Positions 52,101 to 62,752 of a stretch of 64,000 bases of DNA are shown piece by piece. Numbering within the stretch: the stretch's first letter is position 1; each line of letters starts with the position of its first letter. This DNA is from Paragorgia papillata (lineage: Eukaryota > Cnidaria > Anthozoa > Scleralcyonacea > Coralliidae). The position numbers and the translations under genes are program-made. The stretch covers positions 332,501 through 396,500 of the forward strand of contig JAWNZC010000344.1 in NCBI GenBank assembly GCA_035771165.1, written 5' to 3'. The notes beneath the pieces are model-generated. The model was not told the DNA's origin and ran no database searches. It saw only the letters and a program-made list of their open reading frames with translations.

Positions 52101-55100
52101 AGGTTTGGTGAATATGCAAATTAAATAGAGCTCTCGTGCGGGTGGTACCGGTGCGGGTGGGAACTCTGCAGAGACTCTGCTCCAGTGATCCCTTCCCCAT
52201 TGAGGGGGTAAGGGGGAGCAGAGATGGGGGCTCTTTTATTAAACTGTATATCTTTTGCAATGTTACAAAGTTAAAAAGCTGTGTTTTATTGAAAAATCAT
52301 AAACTCGTCATTTTCAGACATCTGAAAATGACGAATTAAACAAAATCGAAGAAAAAAACAATTTGGGGGCGGCGATTCTGCGCAGTTTGCTCGAAAATGA
52401 CATAAATACGCTGCCACATGCATGAACAACAAATTGTTTGTGGGGTATAGAAGGTTTGGTGAATATGCAAATTAAATAGAGCTCTCGTGCGGGTGGTGCG
52501 GGTGGGAACTTTGCAGAGACTCTGCTCCAGTGATCCCTTCCCATTGAGGGGGAGCAGAGATGGGGGCTCTTTTATTAAACTGTATATCTTTTGCAATGTT
52601 ACAAAGTTAAAAAGCTGTGTTTTATTGAAAAATCATAAACTCGTCATTTTCAGACAATCCTGGAGAAAATTCTTGGGCCACTTTACCGATTTTGACGATT
52701 TTCGCATAGTGTCCCAAGCACTTTTGTCTAGGATTGTCTGAAATGACGAATTAAACAAAATCGAAGAAAAAAACAATTTGGGGGCGGCGATTCTGCGCAG
52801 TTTGCTCGAAAATGACATAAATACACACCCACATGCATGAACAACAAATTGTTTGTGGGGTATAGAAGGTTTGGTGAATATGCAAATTAAATAGAGCTCT
52901 CGTGCGGGTGGGACCGGTGCGGGTGGGAACTCTGCAGAGACTCTGCTCCAGTGATCCCTTCCCCATTGAGGGGGTAAGGGGGAGCAGAGATGGGGGCTCT
53001 TTTATTAAACTGTATATCTTTTGCAATGTTACAAAGTTAAAAAGCTGTGTTTTATTGAAAAATCATAAACTCGTCATTTTCAGACAATCCTGGACAAAAT
53101 TGTTGGGCCACTTTGCCGATTTTGACGATTTTCGCATAGTGTCCCAAGCACTTTTCTCCAGGATTGTCTGAAAATGACGAATTAAACAAAATCGAAGAAA
53201 AAAACAATTTGGGGGCGGCGATTCTGCGCAGTTTGCTCGAAAATGACATAAATACGCTCCCACATGCATGAACAACAAATTGTTTGTGGGGTATAGAAGG
53301 TTTGGTGAATATGCAAATTAAATAGAGCTCTCGTGCGGGTGGGACCGGTGCGGGTGGGAACTCTGCAGAGACTCTGCTCCAGTGATCCCTTCCCCATTGA
53401 GGGGGTAAGGGGGAGCAGAGATGGGGGCTCTTTTATTAAACTGTATATCTTTTGCAATGTTACAAAGTTAAAAAGCTGTGTTTTATTGAAAAATCATAAA
53501 CTCGTCATTTTCAGACAATCCTGGAGAAAATTGTTGGGCCACTTTGCCGATTTTGACGATTTTCGCATAGTGTCCCAAGCACTTTTCTCCAGGATTGTCT
53601 GAAAATGACGAATTAAACAAAATCGAAGAAAAAAACAATTTGGGGGCGGCGATTCTGCGCAGTTTGCTCGAAAATGACATAAATACGCTCCCACATGCAT
53701 GAACAACAAATTGTTTGTGGGGTATAGAAGGTTTGGTGAATATGCAAATTAAATAGAGCTCTCGTGCGGGTGGTACCGGTGCGGGTGGGAACTCTGCAGA
53801 GACTCTGCTCCAGTGATCCCTTCCCCATTGAGGGGGTAAGGGGGAGCAGAGATGGGGGCTCTTTTATTAAACTGTATATCTTTTGCAATGTTACAAAGTT
53901 AAAAAGCTGTGTTTTATTGAAAAATCATAAACTCGTCATTTTCAGACAATCCTGAACAAAATTGGTGGGCCACTTTGCCGATTTTGACGATCTTCGCATA
54001 GTGTCCCAAGCACTTTTGTCCAGGATTGTCTGAAAATGACGAATTAAACAAAATCGAAGAAAAAAATAATTTGGGGGCGGCGATTCTGCGCAGTTTGCTC
54101 GAAAATGACATAAATACGCTCCCACATGCATGAACAACAAATTGTTTGTGGGGTATAGAAGGTTTGGTGAATATGCAAATTAAATAGAGCTCTTGTGTGG
54201 GTGGTACCGGTGCGGGTGGGAACTCTGCAGAGACTCTGCTCCAGTGATCCCTTCCCCATTGAGGGGGTAAGGGGGAGCAGAGATGGGGGCTCTTTTATTA
54301 AACTGTATATCTTTTGCAATGTTACAAAGTTAAAAAGCTGTGTTTTATTGAAAAATCATAAACTCGTCATTTTCAGACAATCCTGGACAAAATTGTTGGG
54401 CCACTTTGCCGATTTTGACGATTTTCGCATAGTGTCCCAAGCACTTTTCTCCAGGATTGTCTGAAAATGACGAATTAAACAAAATCGAAGAAAAAAACAA
54501 TTTGGGGGCGGCGATTCTGCGCAGTTTGCTCGAAAATGACATAAATACGCTCCCACATGCATGAACAACAAATTGTTTGTGGGGTATAGAAGGTTTGGTG
54601 AATATGCAAATTAAATAGAGCTCTCGTGCGGGTGGGACCGGTGCGGGTGGGAACTCTGCAGAGACTCTGCTCCAGTGATCCCTTCCCCATTGAGGGGGTA
54701 AGGGGGAGCAGAGATGGGGGCTCTTTTATTAAACTGTATATCTTTTGCAATGTTACAAAGTTAAAAAGCTGTGTTTTATTGAAAAATCATAAACTCGTCA
54801 TTTTCAGACAATCCTGGACAAAATTGTTGGGCCACTTTGCCGATTTTGACGATTTTCGCATAGTGTCCCAAGCACTTTTCTCCAGGATTGTCTGAAAATG
54901 ACGAATTAAACAAAATCGAAGAAAAAAACAATTTGGGGGCGGCGATTCTGCGCAGTTTGCTCGAAAATGACATAAATACGCTCCCACATGCATGAACAAC
55001 AAATTGTTTGTGGGGTATAGAAGGTTTGGTGAATATGCAAATTAAATAGAGCTCTCGTGCGGGTGGTACCGGTGCGGGTGGGAACTCTGCAGAGACTCTG

Positions 55101-57959
55101 CTCCAGTGATCCCTTCCCCATTGAGGGGGTAAGGGGGAGCAGAGATGGGGGCTCTTTTATTAAACTGTATATCTTTTGCAATGTTACAAAGTTAAAAAGC
55201 TGTGTTTTATTGAAAAATCATAAACTCGTCATTTTCAGACAATCCTGAACAAAATTGGTGGGCCACTTTGCCGATTTTGACGATCTTCGCATAGTGTCCC
55301 AAGCACTTTTGTCCAGGATTGTCTGAAAATGACGAATTAAACAAAATCGAAGAAAAAAATAATTTGGGGGCGGCGATTCTGCGCAGTTTGCTCGAAAATG
55401 ACATAAATACGCTCCCACATGCATGAACAACAAATTGTTTGTGGGGTATAGAAGGTTTGGTGAATATGCAAATTAAATAGAGCTCTTGTGTGGGTGGTAC
55501 CGGTGCGGGTGGGAACTCTGCAGAGACTCTGCTCCAGTGATCCCTTCCCCATTGAGGGGGTAAGGGGGAGCAGAGATGGGGGCTCTTTTATTAAACTGTA
55601 TATCTTTTGCAATGTTACAAAGTTAAAAAGCTGTGTTTTATTGAAAAATCATAAACTCGTCATTTTCAGACAGTCTGAAAATGACGAATTAAACAAAATC
55701 GAAGAAAAAAACAATTTGGGGGCGGCGATTCTGCGCAGTTTGCTCGAAAATGACATAAATACGCTCCCACATGCATGAACAACAAATTGTTTGTGGGGTA
55801 TAGAAGGTTTGGTGAATATGCAAATTAAATAGAGCTCTCGTGCAGGTGGTACCGGTGCGGGTGGAAACTCTGCAGAGACTCTGCTCCAGTGATCCCTTCC
55901 CCATTGAGGGGGTAAGGGGGAGGAGAGATGGGGGCTCTTTTATTAAACTGTATATCTTTTGCAATGTTACAAAGTTAAAAAGCTGTGTTTTATTGAAAAA
56001 TCATAAACTCGTCATTTTCAGACAATCCTGGAGAAAATTGTTGGGCCACTTTGCCGATTTTGCCGATTTACGCATAGTGTCCCAAGCACTTTTGTCCAGG
56101 ATTGTCTGAAAATGACGAATTAAACAAAATCGAAGAAAAAACCAATTTGGGGGAAGCGATTCTGCGCAGTTTGCCCGAAAATGACATAAATACGCTCTCA
56201 CATGCATGAACAACAAATTGTTTGTGGGGTATAGAAGGTTTGGTGAATATGCAAATTAAATAGAGCTCTCGTGCGGGTGGTACCGGTGCGGGTGGGAACT
56301 CTGCAGAGACTCTGCTCCAGTGATCCCTTCCCCATTGAGGGGGTAAGGGGGAGCAGAGATGGGGGCTCTTTTATTAAACTGTATATCTTTTGCAATGTTA
56401 CAAAGTTAAAAAGCTGTGTTTTATTGAAAAATCAAAAACTCGTCATTTTCAGACAATCCTGGACAAAATTGTTGGGCCACTTTGCCGATTTTGACGATTT
56501 TCGCATATAGTGTCCCCAAGCTCTTTTCTCCAGGATTGTCTGAAAATGACGAATTAAACAAAATCGAAGAAAAAAACAATTTGGGGGCGGCGATTCTGCG
56601 CAGTTTGCTCGAAAATGACATAAATACGCTGCCACATGCATGAACAACAAATTGTTTGTGGGGTATAGAAGGTTTGGTGAATATGCAAATTAAATAGAGC
56701 TCTCGTGCGGGTGGTGCGGGTGGGAACTTTGCAGAGACTCTGCTCCAGTGATCCCTTCCCCATTGAGGGGGAGCAGAGATGGGGGCTCTTTTATTAAACT
56801 GTATATCTTTTGCAATGTTACAAAGTTAAAAAGCTGTGTTTTATTGAAAAATCATAAACTCGTCATTTTCAGACAATCCTGGAGAAAATTCTTGGGCCAC
56901 TTTACCGATTTTGACGATTTTCGCATAGTGTCCCAAGCACTTTTGTCTAGGATTGTCTGAAAATGACGAATTAAACAAAATCGAAGAAAAAAACAATTTG
57001 GGGGCGGCGATTCTGCGCAGTTTGCTCGAAAATGACATAAATACACACCCACATGCATGAACAACAAATTGTTTGTGGGGTATAGAAGGTTTGGTGAATA
57101 TGCAAATTAAATAGAGCTCTCGTGCGGGTGGGACCGGTGCGGGTGGGAACTCTGCAGAGACTCTGCTCCAGTGATCCCTTCCCCATTGAGGGGGTAAGGG
57201 GGAGCAGAGATGGGGGCTCTTTTATTAAACTGTATATCTTTTGCAATGTTACAAAGTTAAAAAGCTGTGTTTTATTGAAAAATCATAAACTCGTCATTTT
57301 CAGACAATCCTGGACAAAATTGTTGGGCCACTTTGCCGATTTTGACGATTTTCGCATAGTGTCCCAAGCACTTTTCTCCAGGATTGTCTGAAAATGACGA
57401 ATTAAACAAAATCGAAGAAAAAAACAATTTGGGGGCGGCGATTCTGCGCAGTTTGCTCGAAAATGACATAAATACGCTCCCACATGCATGAACAACAAAT
57501 TGTTTGTGGGGTATAGAAGGTTTGGTGAATATGCAAATTAAATAGAGCTCTCGTGCGGGTGGGACCGGTGCGGGTGGGAACTCTGCAGAGACTCTGCTCC
57601 AGTGATCCCTTCCCCATTGAGGGGGTAAGGGGGAGCAGAGATGGGGGCTCTTTTATTAAACTGTATATCTTTTGCAATGTTACAAAGTTAAAAAGCTGTG
57701 TTTTATTGAAAAATCATAAACTCGTCATTTTCAGACAATCCTGGAGAAAATTGTTGGGCCACTTTGCCGATTTTGACGATTTTCGCATAGTGTCCCAAGC
57801 ACTTTTCTCCAGGATTGTCTGAAAATGACGAATTAAACAAAATCGAAGAAAAAAACAATTTGGGGGCGGCGATTCTGCGCAGTTTGCTCGAAAATGACAT
57901 AAATACGCTCCCACATGCATGAACAACAAATTGTTTGTGGGGTATAGAAGGTTTGGTGA

Positions 57960-58445
57960 ATATGCAAAATAGAGCTCTCGTGCGGGTGGTACCGGTGCGG
58001 GTGGGAACTCTGCAGAGACTCTGCTCCAGTGATCCCTTCCCCATTGAGGGGGTAAGGGGGAGCAGAGATGGGGGCTCTTTTATTAAACTGTATATCTTTT
58101 GCAATGTTACAAAGTTAAAAAGCTGTGTTTTATTGAAAAATCATAAATCATTTTCAGCATTATCAGACATTGAAAATGACGAATTAAACAAAATCGAAGA
58201 AAAAAACAATTTGGGGGCGGCGGATTCTGCGCAGTTGCTCGAAAATGACATAAATACGCTGCCACATGCATGAACAACAAATTGTTTGTGGGGTGTATAG
58301 AAGGTTTGGTGAATATGCAAATTAAATATAGAGCTCTTCGTGCGGTACCGGTGCGGGTGGGAAACTCTGCAGAGACTCTGCTCCAGTGATCCCTTCCCCA
58401 TTGAGGGGGAGGGGGAGCAGAGATGGGGGCTCTTTTATTAAAACT
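57960..58445. repeat. Degenerate unit with clustered small indels
   Basis: Compared with all neighbours this stretch has many 1-8 base insertions and deletions. Examples are a lost ATTA near 57966, CATTATCAGACATTG at about 58158, GGCGGCGGATTC, GGGTGTATAGAAGG, TAAATATAGAG, GGGAAACTC and TTAAAACTG. Base substitutions are few. This pattern is more like unpolished long-read sequence or a local assembly patch than like evolution. Confidence 0.7.
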
Positions 58446-61025
58446 GTATATCTTTTGCAATGTTACAAAGTTAAAAAGCTGTGTTTTATTGAAAAATCAT
58501 AAACTCGTCATTTTCAGACAATCCTGGAGAAAATTCTTGGGCCACTTTGCCGATTTTGACGATTTTCGCATAGTGTCCCAAGCACTTTTGTCCAGGATTG
58601 TCTGAAAATGACGAATTAAACAAAATCGAAGAAAAAAACAATTTGGGGGCGGCGATTCTGCGCAGTTTGCTCGAAAATGACATAAATACGCTCCCACATG
58701 CATGAACAACAAATTGTTTGTGGGGTATAGAAGGTTTGGTGAATATGCAAATTAAATAGAGCTCTCGTGCGGGTGGGACCGGTGCGGGTGGGAACTCTGC
58801 AGAGACTCTGCTCCAGTGATCCCTTCCCCATTGAGGGGGTAAGGGGGAGCAGAGATGGGGGCTCTTTTATTAAACTGTATATCTTTTGCAATGTTACAAA
58901 GTTAAAAAGCTGTGTTTTATTGAAAAATCATAAACTCGTCATTTTCAGACAATCCTGGACAAAATTGTTGGGCCACTTTGCCGATTTTGACGATTTTCGC
59001 ATAGTGTCCCAAGCACTTTTCTCCAGGATTGTCTGAAAATGACGAATTAAACAAAATCGAAGAAAAAAACAATTTGGGGGCGGCGATTCTGCGCAGTTTG
59101 CTCGAAAATGACATAAATACGCTCCCACATGCATGAACAACAAATTGTTTGTGGGGTATAGAAGGTTTGGTGAATATGCAAATTAAATAGAGCTCTCGTG
59201 CGGGTGGGACCGGTGCGGGTGGGAACTCTGCAGAGACTCTGCTCCAGTGATCCCTTCCCCATTGAGGGGGTAAGGGGGAGCAGAGATGGGGGCTCTTTTA
59301 TTAAACTGTATATCTTTTGCAATGTTACAAAGTTAAAAAGCTGTGTTTTATTGAAAAATCATAAACTCGTCATTTTCAGACAATCCTGGAGAAAATTGTT
59401 GGGCCACTTTGCCGATTTTGACGATTTTCGCATAGTGTCCCAAGCACTTTTCTCCAGGATTGTCTGAAAATGACGAATTAAACAAAATCGAAGAAAAAAA
59501 CAATTTGGGGGCGGCGATTCTGCGCAGTTTGCTCGAAAATGACATAAATACGCTCCCACATGCATGAACAACAAATTGTTTGTGGGGTATAGAAGGTTTG
59601 GTGAATATGCAAATTAAATAGAGCTCTCGTGCGGGTGGTACCGGTGCGGGTGGGAACTCTGCAGAGACTCTGCTCCAGTGATCCCTTCCCCATTGAGGGG
59701 GTAAGGGGGAGCAGAGATGGGGGCTCTTTTATTAAACTGTATATCTTTTGCAATGTTACAAAGTTAAAAAGCTGTGTTTTATTGAAAAATCATAAACTCG
59801 TCATTTTCAGACAATCCTGAACAAAATTGGTGGGCCACTTTGCCGATTTTGACGATCTTCGCATAGTGTCCCAAGCACTTTTGTCCAGGATTGTCTGAAA
59901 ATGACGAATTAAACAAAATCGAAGAAAAAAATAATTTGGGGGCGGCGATTCTGCGCAGTTTGCTCGAAAATGACATAAATACGCTCCCACATGCATGAAC
60001 AACAAATTGTTTGTGGGGTATAGAAGGTTTGGTGAATATGCAAATTAAATAGAGCTCTCGTGCGGGTGGTACCGGTGCGGGTGGGAACTCTGCAGAGACT
60101 CTGCTCCAGTGATCCCTTCCCCATTGAGGGGGTAAGGGGGAGCAGAGATGGGGGCTCTTTTATTAAACTGTATATCTTTTGCAATGTTACAAAGTTAAAA
60201 AGCTGTGTTTTATTGAAAAATCATAAACTCGTCATTTTCAGACAATCCTGAACAAAATTGGTGGGCCACTTTGCCGATTTTGACGATCTTCGCATAGTGT
60301 CCCAAGCACTTTTGTCCAGGATTGTCTGAAAATGACGAATTAAACAAAATCGAAGAAAAAAATAATTTGGGGGCGGCGATTCTGCGCAGTTTGCTCGAAA
60401 ATGACATAAATACGCTCCCACATGCATGAACAACAAATTGTTTGTGGGGTATAGAAGGTTTGGTGAATATGCAAATTAAATAGAGCTCTTGTGTGGGTGG
60501 TACCGGTGCGGGTGGGAACTCTGCAGAGACTCTGCTCCAGTGATCCCTTCCCCATTGAGGGGGTAAGGGGCAGCAGAGATGGGGGCTCTTTTATTAAACT
60601 GTATATCGTTTGCAATGTTACAAAGTTAAAAAGCTGTGTTTTATTGAAAAATCATAAACTCGTCATTTTCAGACAGTCTGAAAATGACGAATTAAACAAA
60701 ATCGAAGAAAAAAACAATTTGGGGGCGGCGATTCTGCGCAGTTTGCTCGAAAATGACATAAATACGCTCCCACATGCATGAACAACAAATTGTTTGTGGG
60801 GTATAGAAGGTTTGTTGAATATGCAAATTAAATAGAGCTCTCGTGCAGGTGGTACCGGTGCGGGTGGAAACTCTGCAGAGACTCTGCTCCAGTGATCCCT
60901 TCCCCATTGAGGGGGTAAGGGGGAGCAGAGATGGGGGCTCTTTTATTAAACTGTATATCTTTTGCAATGTTACAAAGTTAAAAAGCTGTGTTTTATTGAA
61001 AAATCATAAACTCGTCATTTTCAGA

Positions 61026-61107
61026 CAATCCTGGAGAAAATTGTTGGGCCACTTTGCCGATTTTGACGATTTTCGCATAGTGTCCCAAGCACTTTTGTCT
61101 AGGATTG
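61026..61107. repeat. Last 82-bp palindromic module (right end of array)
   Basis: It runs CAATCCTGGAGAAAATTG to CTTTTGTCTAGGATTG and is followed by TA at 61108-61109. It closes the array as a mirror of the left end. Confidence 0.85.
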
Positions 61108-61109
61108 TA

Positions 61110-61465
61110 GTAATATTAGTTTTACACTTCCTAGTTGACACCTTAAAGTGTTTAATCTGTTAGAATCAAGGGGTTTTGTATTTTTTTAATGACTGACATG
61201 CAGGTACTGCAACAGCACTGTATTGTATTGCCTTGGATGATAAATGCAGATTTTCCTGTAGGAGCTAGAAGTAAAACATTAACTTGACTGAAGTCATCAC
61301 CAGCTCTTGTATTATAGTATTTCAATGCTGCTTGATAGATTGATTTTGTAGGATGTGATTTACCAACACCTCCACCTCCACTAAGAAATGAGTAAAATGG
61401 TTTGTCTGACGTCTTTATTAGGTGAAGAGTATGATTGTAATCGCGAAATATACTCAGGGGAATTA
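61110..61465 (-). pseudogene. Helentron helicase N-terminal part (Walker A)
   Basis: On the minus strand the frame reads HTLHLIKTSDKPFYSFLSGG, then the P-loop GGGGVGKSH, AALKYYNTRAGDDFSQV, LLLAPTGKSAF and GNTIH. After this the frame slips by a base, probably in the A run near 61174-61180, and a further slip is visible near the VPACQS segment. It then reaches LILL at the TA where the array starts. The Walker B residues DEISM follow on the far side at 43073. Upstream sequence (above 61465) breaks off at a TATATA microsatellite, so the Rep domain is absent here. Confidence 0.8.
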
Positions 61466-61752
61466 GGAGTTAATGTATATATATATATAGGCTCCCTTCT
61501 TTGGGCCGCGTTAGTACCTAGACATGTATTAAGACCAGAGGAGCCTTTAATAAAGTACCGTATTTATCGTACTTGTAAAGTTTGTACAAGAATAAATTTG
61601 TTGTAGACAAGTACTTTATTGGCTCAGTCAGAGTGTGGTCGCAGTGAATGCTATATAAGTACTTTATCATCCTCGGTGGTCTACTGGTGGATATTACTTG
61701 TAAAAGAGTAGCAAGTCGATGCACTTCTCTTCTGACTAATACAGCGGTGATT
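61466..61752. other. Possible LTR/leader remnant upstream of gag
   Basis: A short TATATATATA tract lies at about 61477-61487. It is followed by AATAAAG, AATAAATTTG and GCTATATAAG and by CTCGGTGGTCTACTGGTGGA, the type of leader seen in BEL/Pao elements. LTR boundaries could not be set because only one copy is in view. Confidence 0.4.
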
Positions 61753-62752
61753 ATGGAGGGTCGTGGTGTTAGAGATAAACGCCCAAATACAATGCTGAAT
61801 CAAGAAGCTGTTCTTGCCGAAAGGATGAACGCGCTTAAGAGTTCTGTTTCAGCTTATCGAGGGCATTTAACACGATTCTATCGAGATAGGGAGCAACGGA
61901 TGGTACGACTAGACAATTATAAAGAGACCATTAAGACAAGAGAAGCCTTGGACAACACGTACGAGGACTATAAAGAAACCAGTATGACGTACCGCCAATA
62001 CTTCATCCAGGAAGAGGAAAGAGAAGCAGCATCAAATCAATTTGACGGAGAAGTTAAAAGGTACAGAGACTTTTCTCTTACTTATTCAGAATGGTTACGT
62101 AATATAAGTTTGTTGTCAATAGAAGAGAACCGACAAGGCGATACGCATGATCGAGTTATTCATGAACGAATAATTACTGACACTGATGAACATGAAACAA
62201 TAGTTGGCGCTTCGCTGGAAGCGCGTAAAGAGATTCTTTTGTCAACGCATGATGTTTCTCCCATTGTTACAAAACAGAAGAATGTGATTACCAAATCAAA
62301 TGAAAGCGTAGGAGCCAAGGCTAAAAGTGACCGAAGCTCAGGGGTGAATTCAAAGGCATCGAAAGCAAGTAAACAAAGTCAAAGATTAGTGATGGCTCAG
62401 TTAAATTTGAAACAGCTCAAAGGGAAGCAAGAATTGATGAATGAACAGCACGAACTAGAGGTGAAAATGGATGAAAAGAAATTTAAAGTTAAAAGAAATG
62501 GCAAAGCTTGAGATGAAAAAGGAGATTATTGAGGCTCAAACGGATGTTGAGAGATGTGCTTTAGAATCGCGGTGCTCCGACGAAGATGAGAGTGGGTCCA
62601 AACAAAGATCAGAACAGGTCTTGATTGGCAAAGGCAAAATCTTCGAGAAACGATGGAAAGATTCTTTAAGTCGAGTCGTTCGGACGATTTTCCGCAGCGC
62701 CCATTACAAGCACATTTCCACGATAATCCATCGAGAAAGCTACCAGAAGTAA
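61753..62752 (+). pseudogene. BEL/Pao-like gag, partial
   Basis: From the ATG at 61753 (MEGRGVRDKRPN) the frame encodes a charged helical protein with AYRGHLTRFYRDREQRMV, then EALDNTYEDYKETSMTY and a long KASKQSQRLVMAQLNL coiled-coil stretch. This is the layout of the N-terminal domain of BEL/Pao Gag (DUF1759-related). The frame stops at 62511 and continues in another frame (EMAKLEMKKEIIEAQTDVERC..) to 62752, so at least one shift has occurred. No zinc knuckle, protease or reverse transcriptase follows within the window. Confidence 0.55.

Larger units (their letters stand above)
43072..61109. repeat. 18-kb tandem array of 431/336-bp units inside a TA duplication
   Basis: From 43074 to 61107 (18,034 bp) I count 44 recognisable head-to-tail units by a conserved anchor sequence. 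Anchor spacings are mostly 430-432 bp or 335-337 bp, with two of 352-356 bp. A full unit is an 82-bp palindromic module (CAATCCTGGACAAAA..TTTTGTCCAGGATTG) plus a 349-bp segment that itself starts TCTGAAAATGACGA and ends TCGTCATTTTCAGA. The array begins and ends with a complete 82-bp module and is flanked by TA on both sides. Shared features of units include an ATGCAAAT octamer and a strong hairpin (CTCTGCTCC..CCTTCCCC/GGGGG..GGAGCAGAG). Unit subtypes recur in higher-order blocks. Confidence 0.95.

Noticed and set aside
43171..61013. More than a hundred short open frames in the tandem array as possible genes
   Set aside because: They repeat with the 431/336-bp period on both strands and reflect the near identity of young units, not separate genes. 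I list the coding question only as a low-interest test.
43074..61107. Regular repeats as a CRISPR array
   Set aside because: Units are far too long, there are no unique spacers, no cas genes, and the context is eukaryotic.
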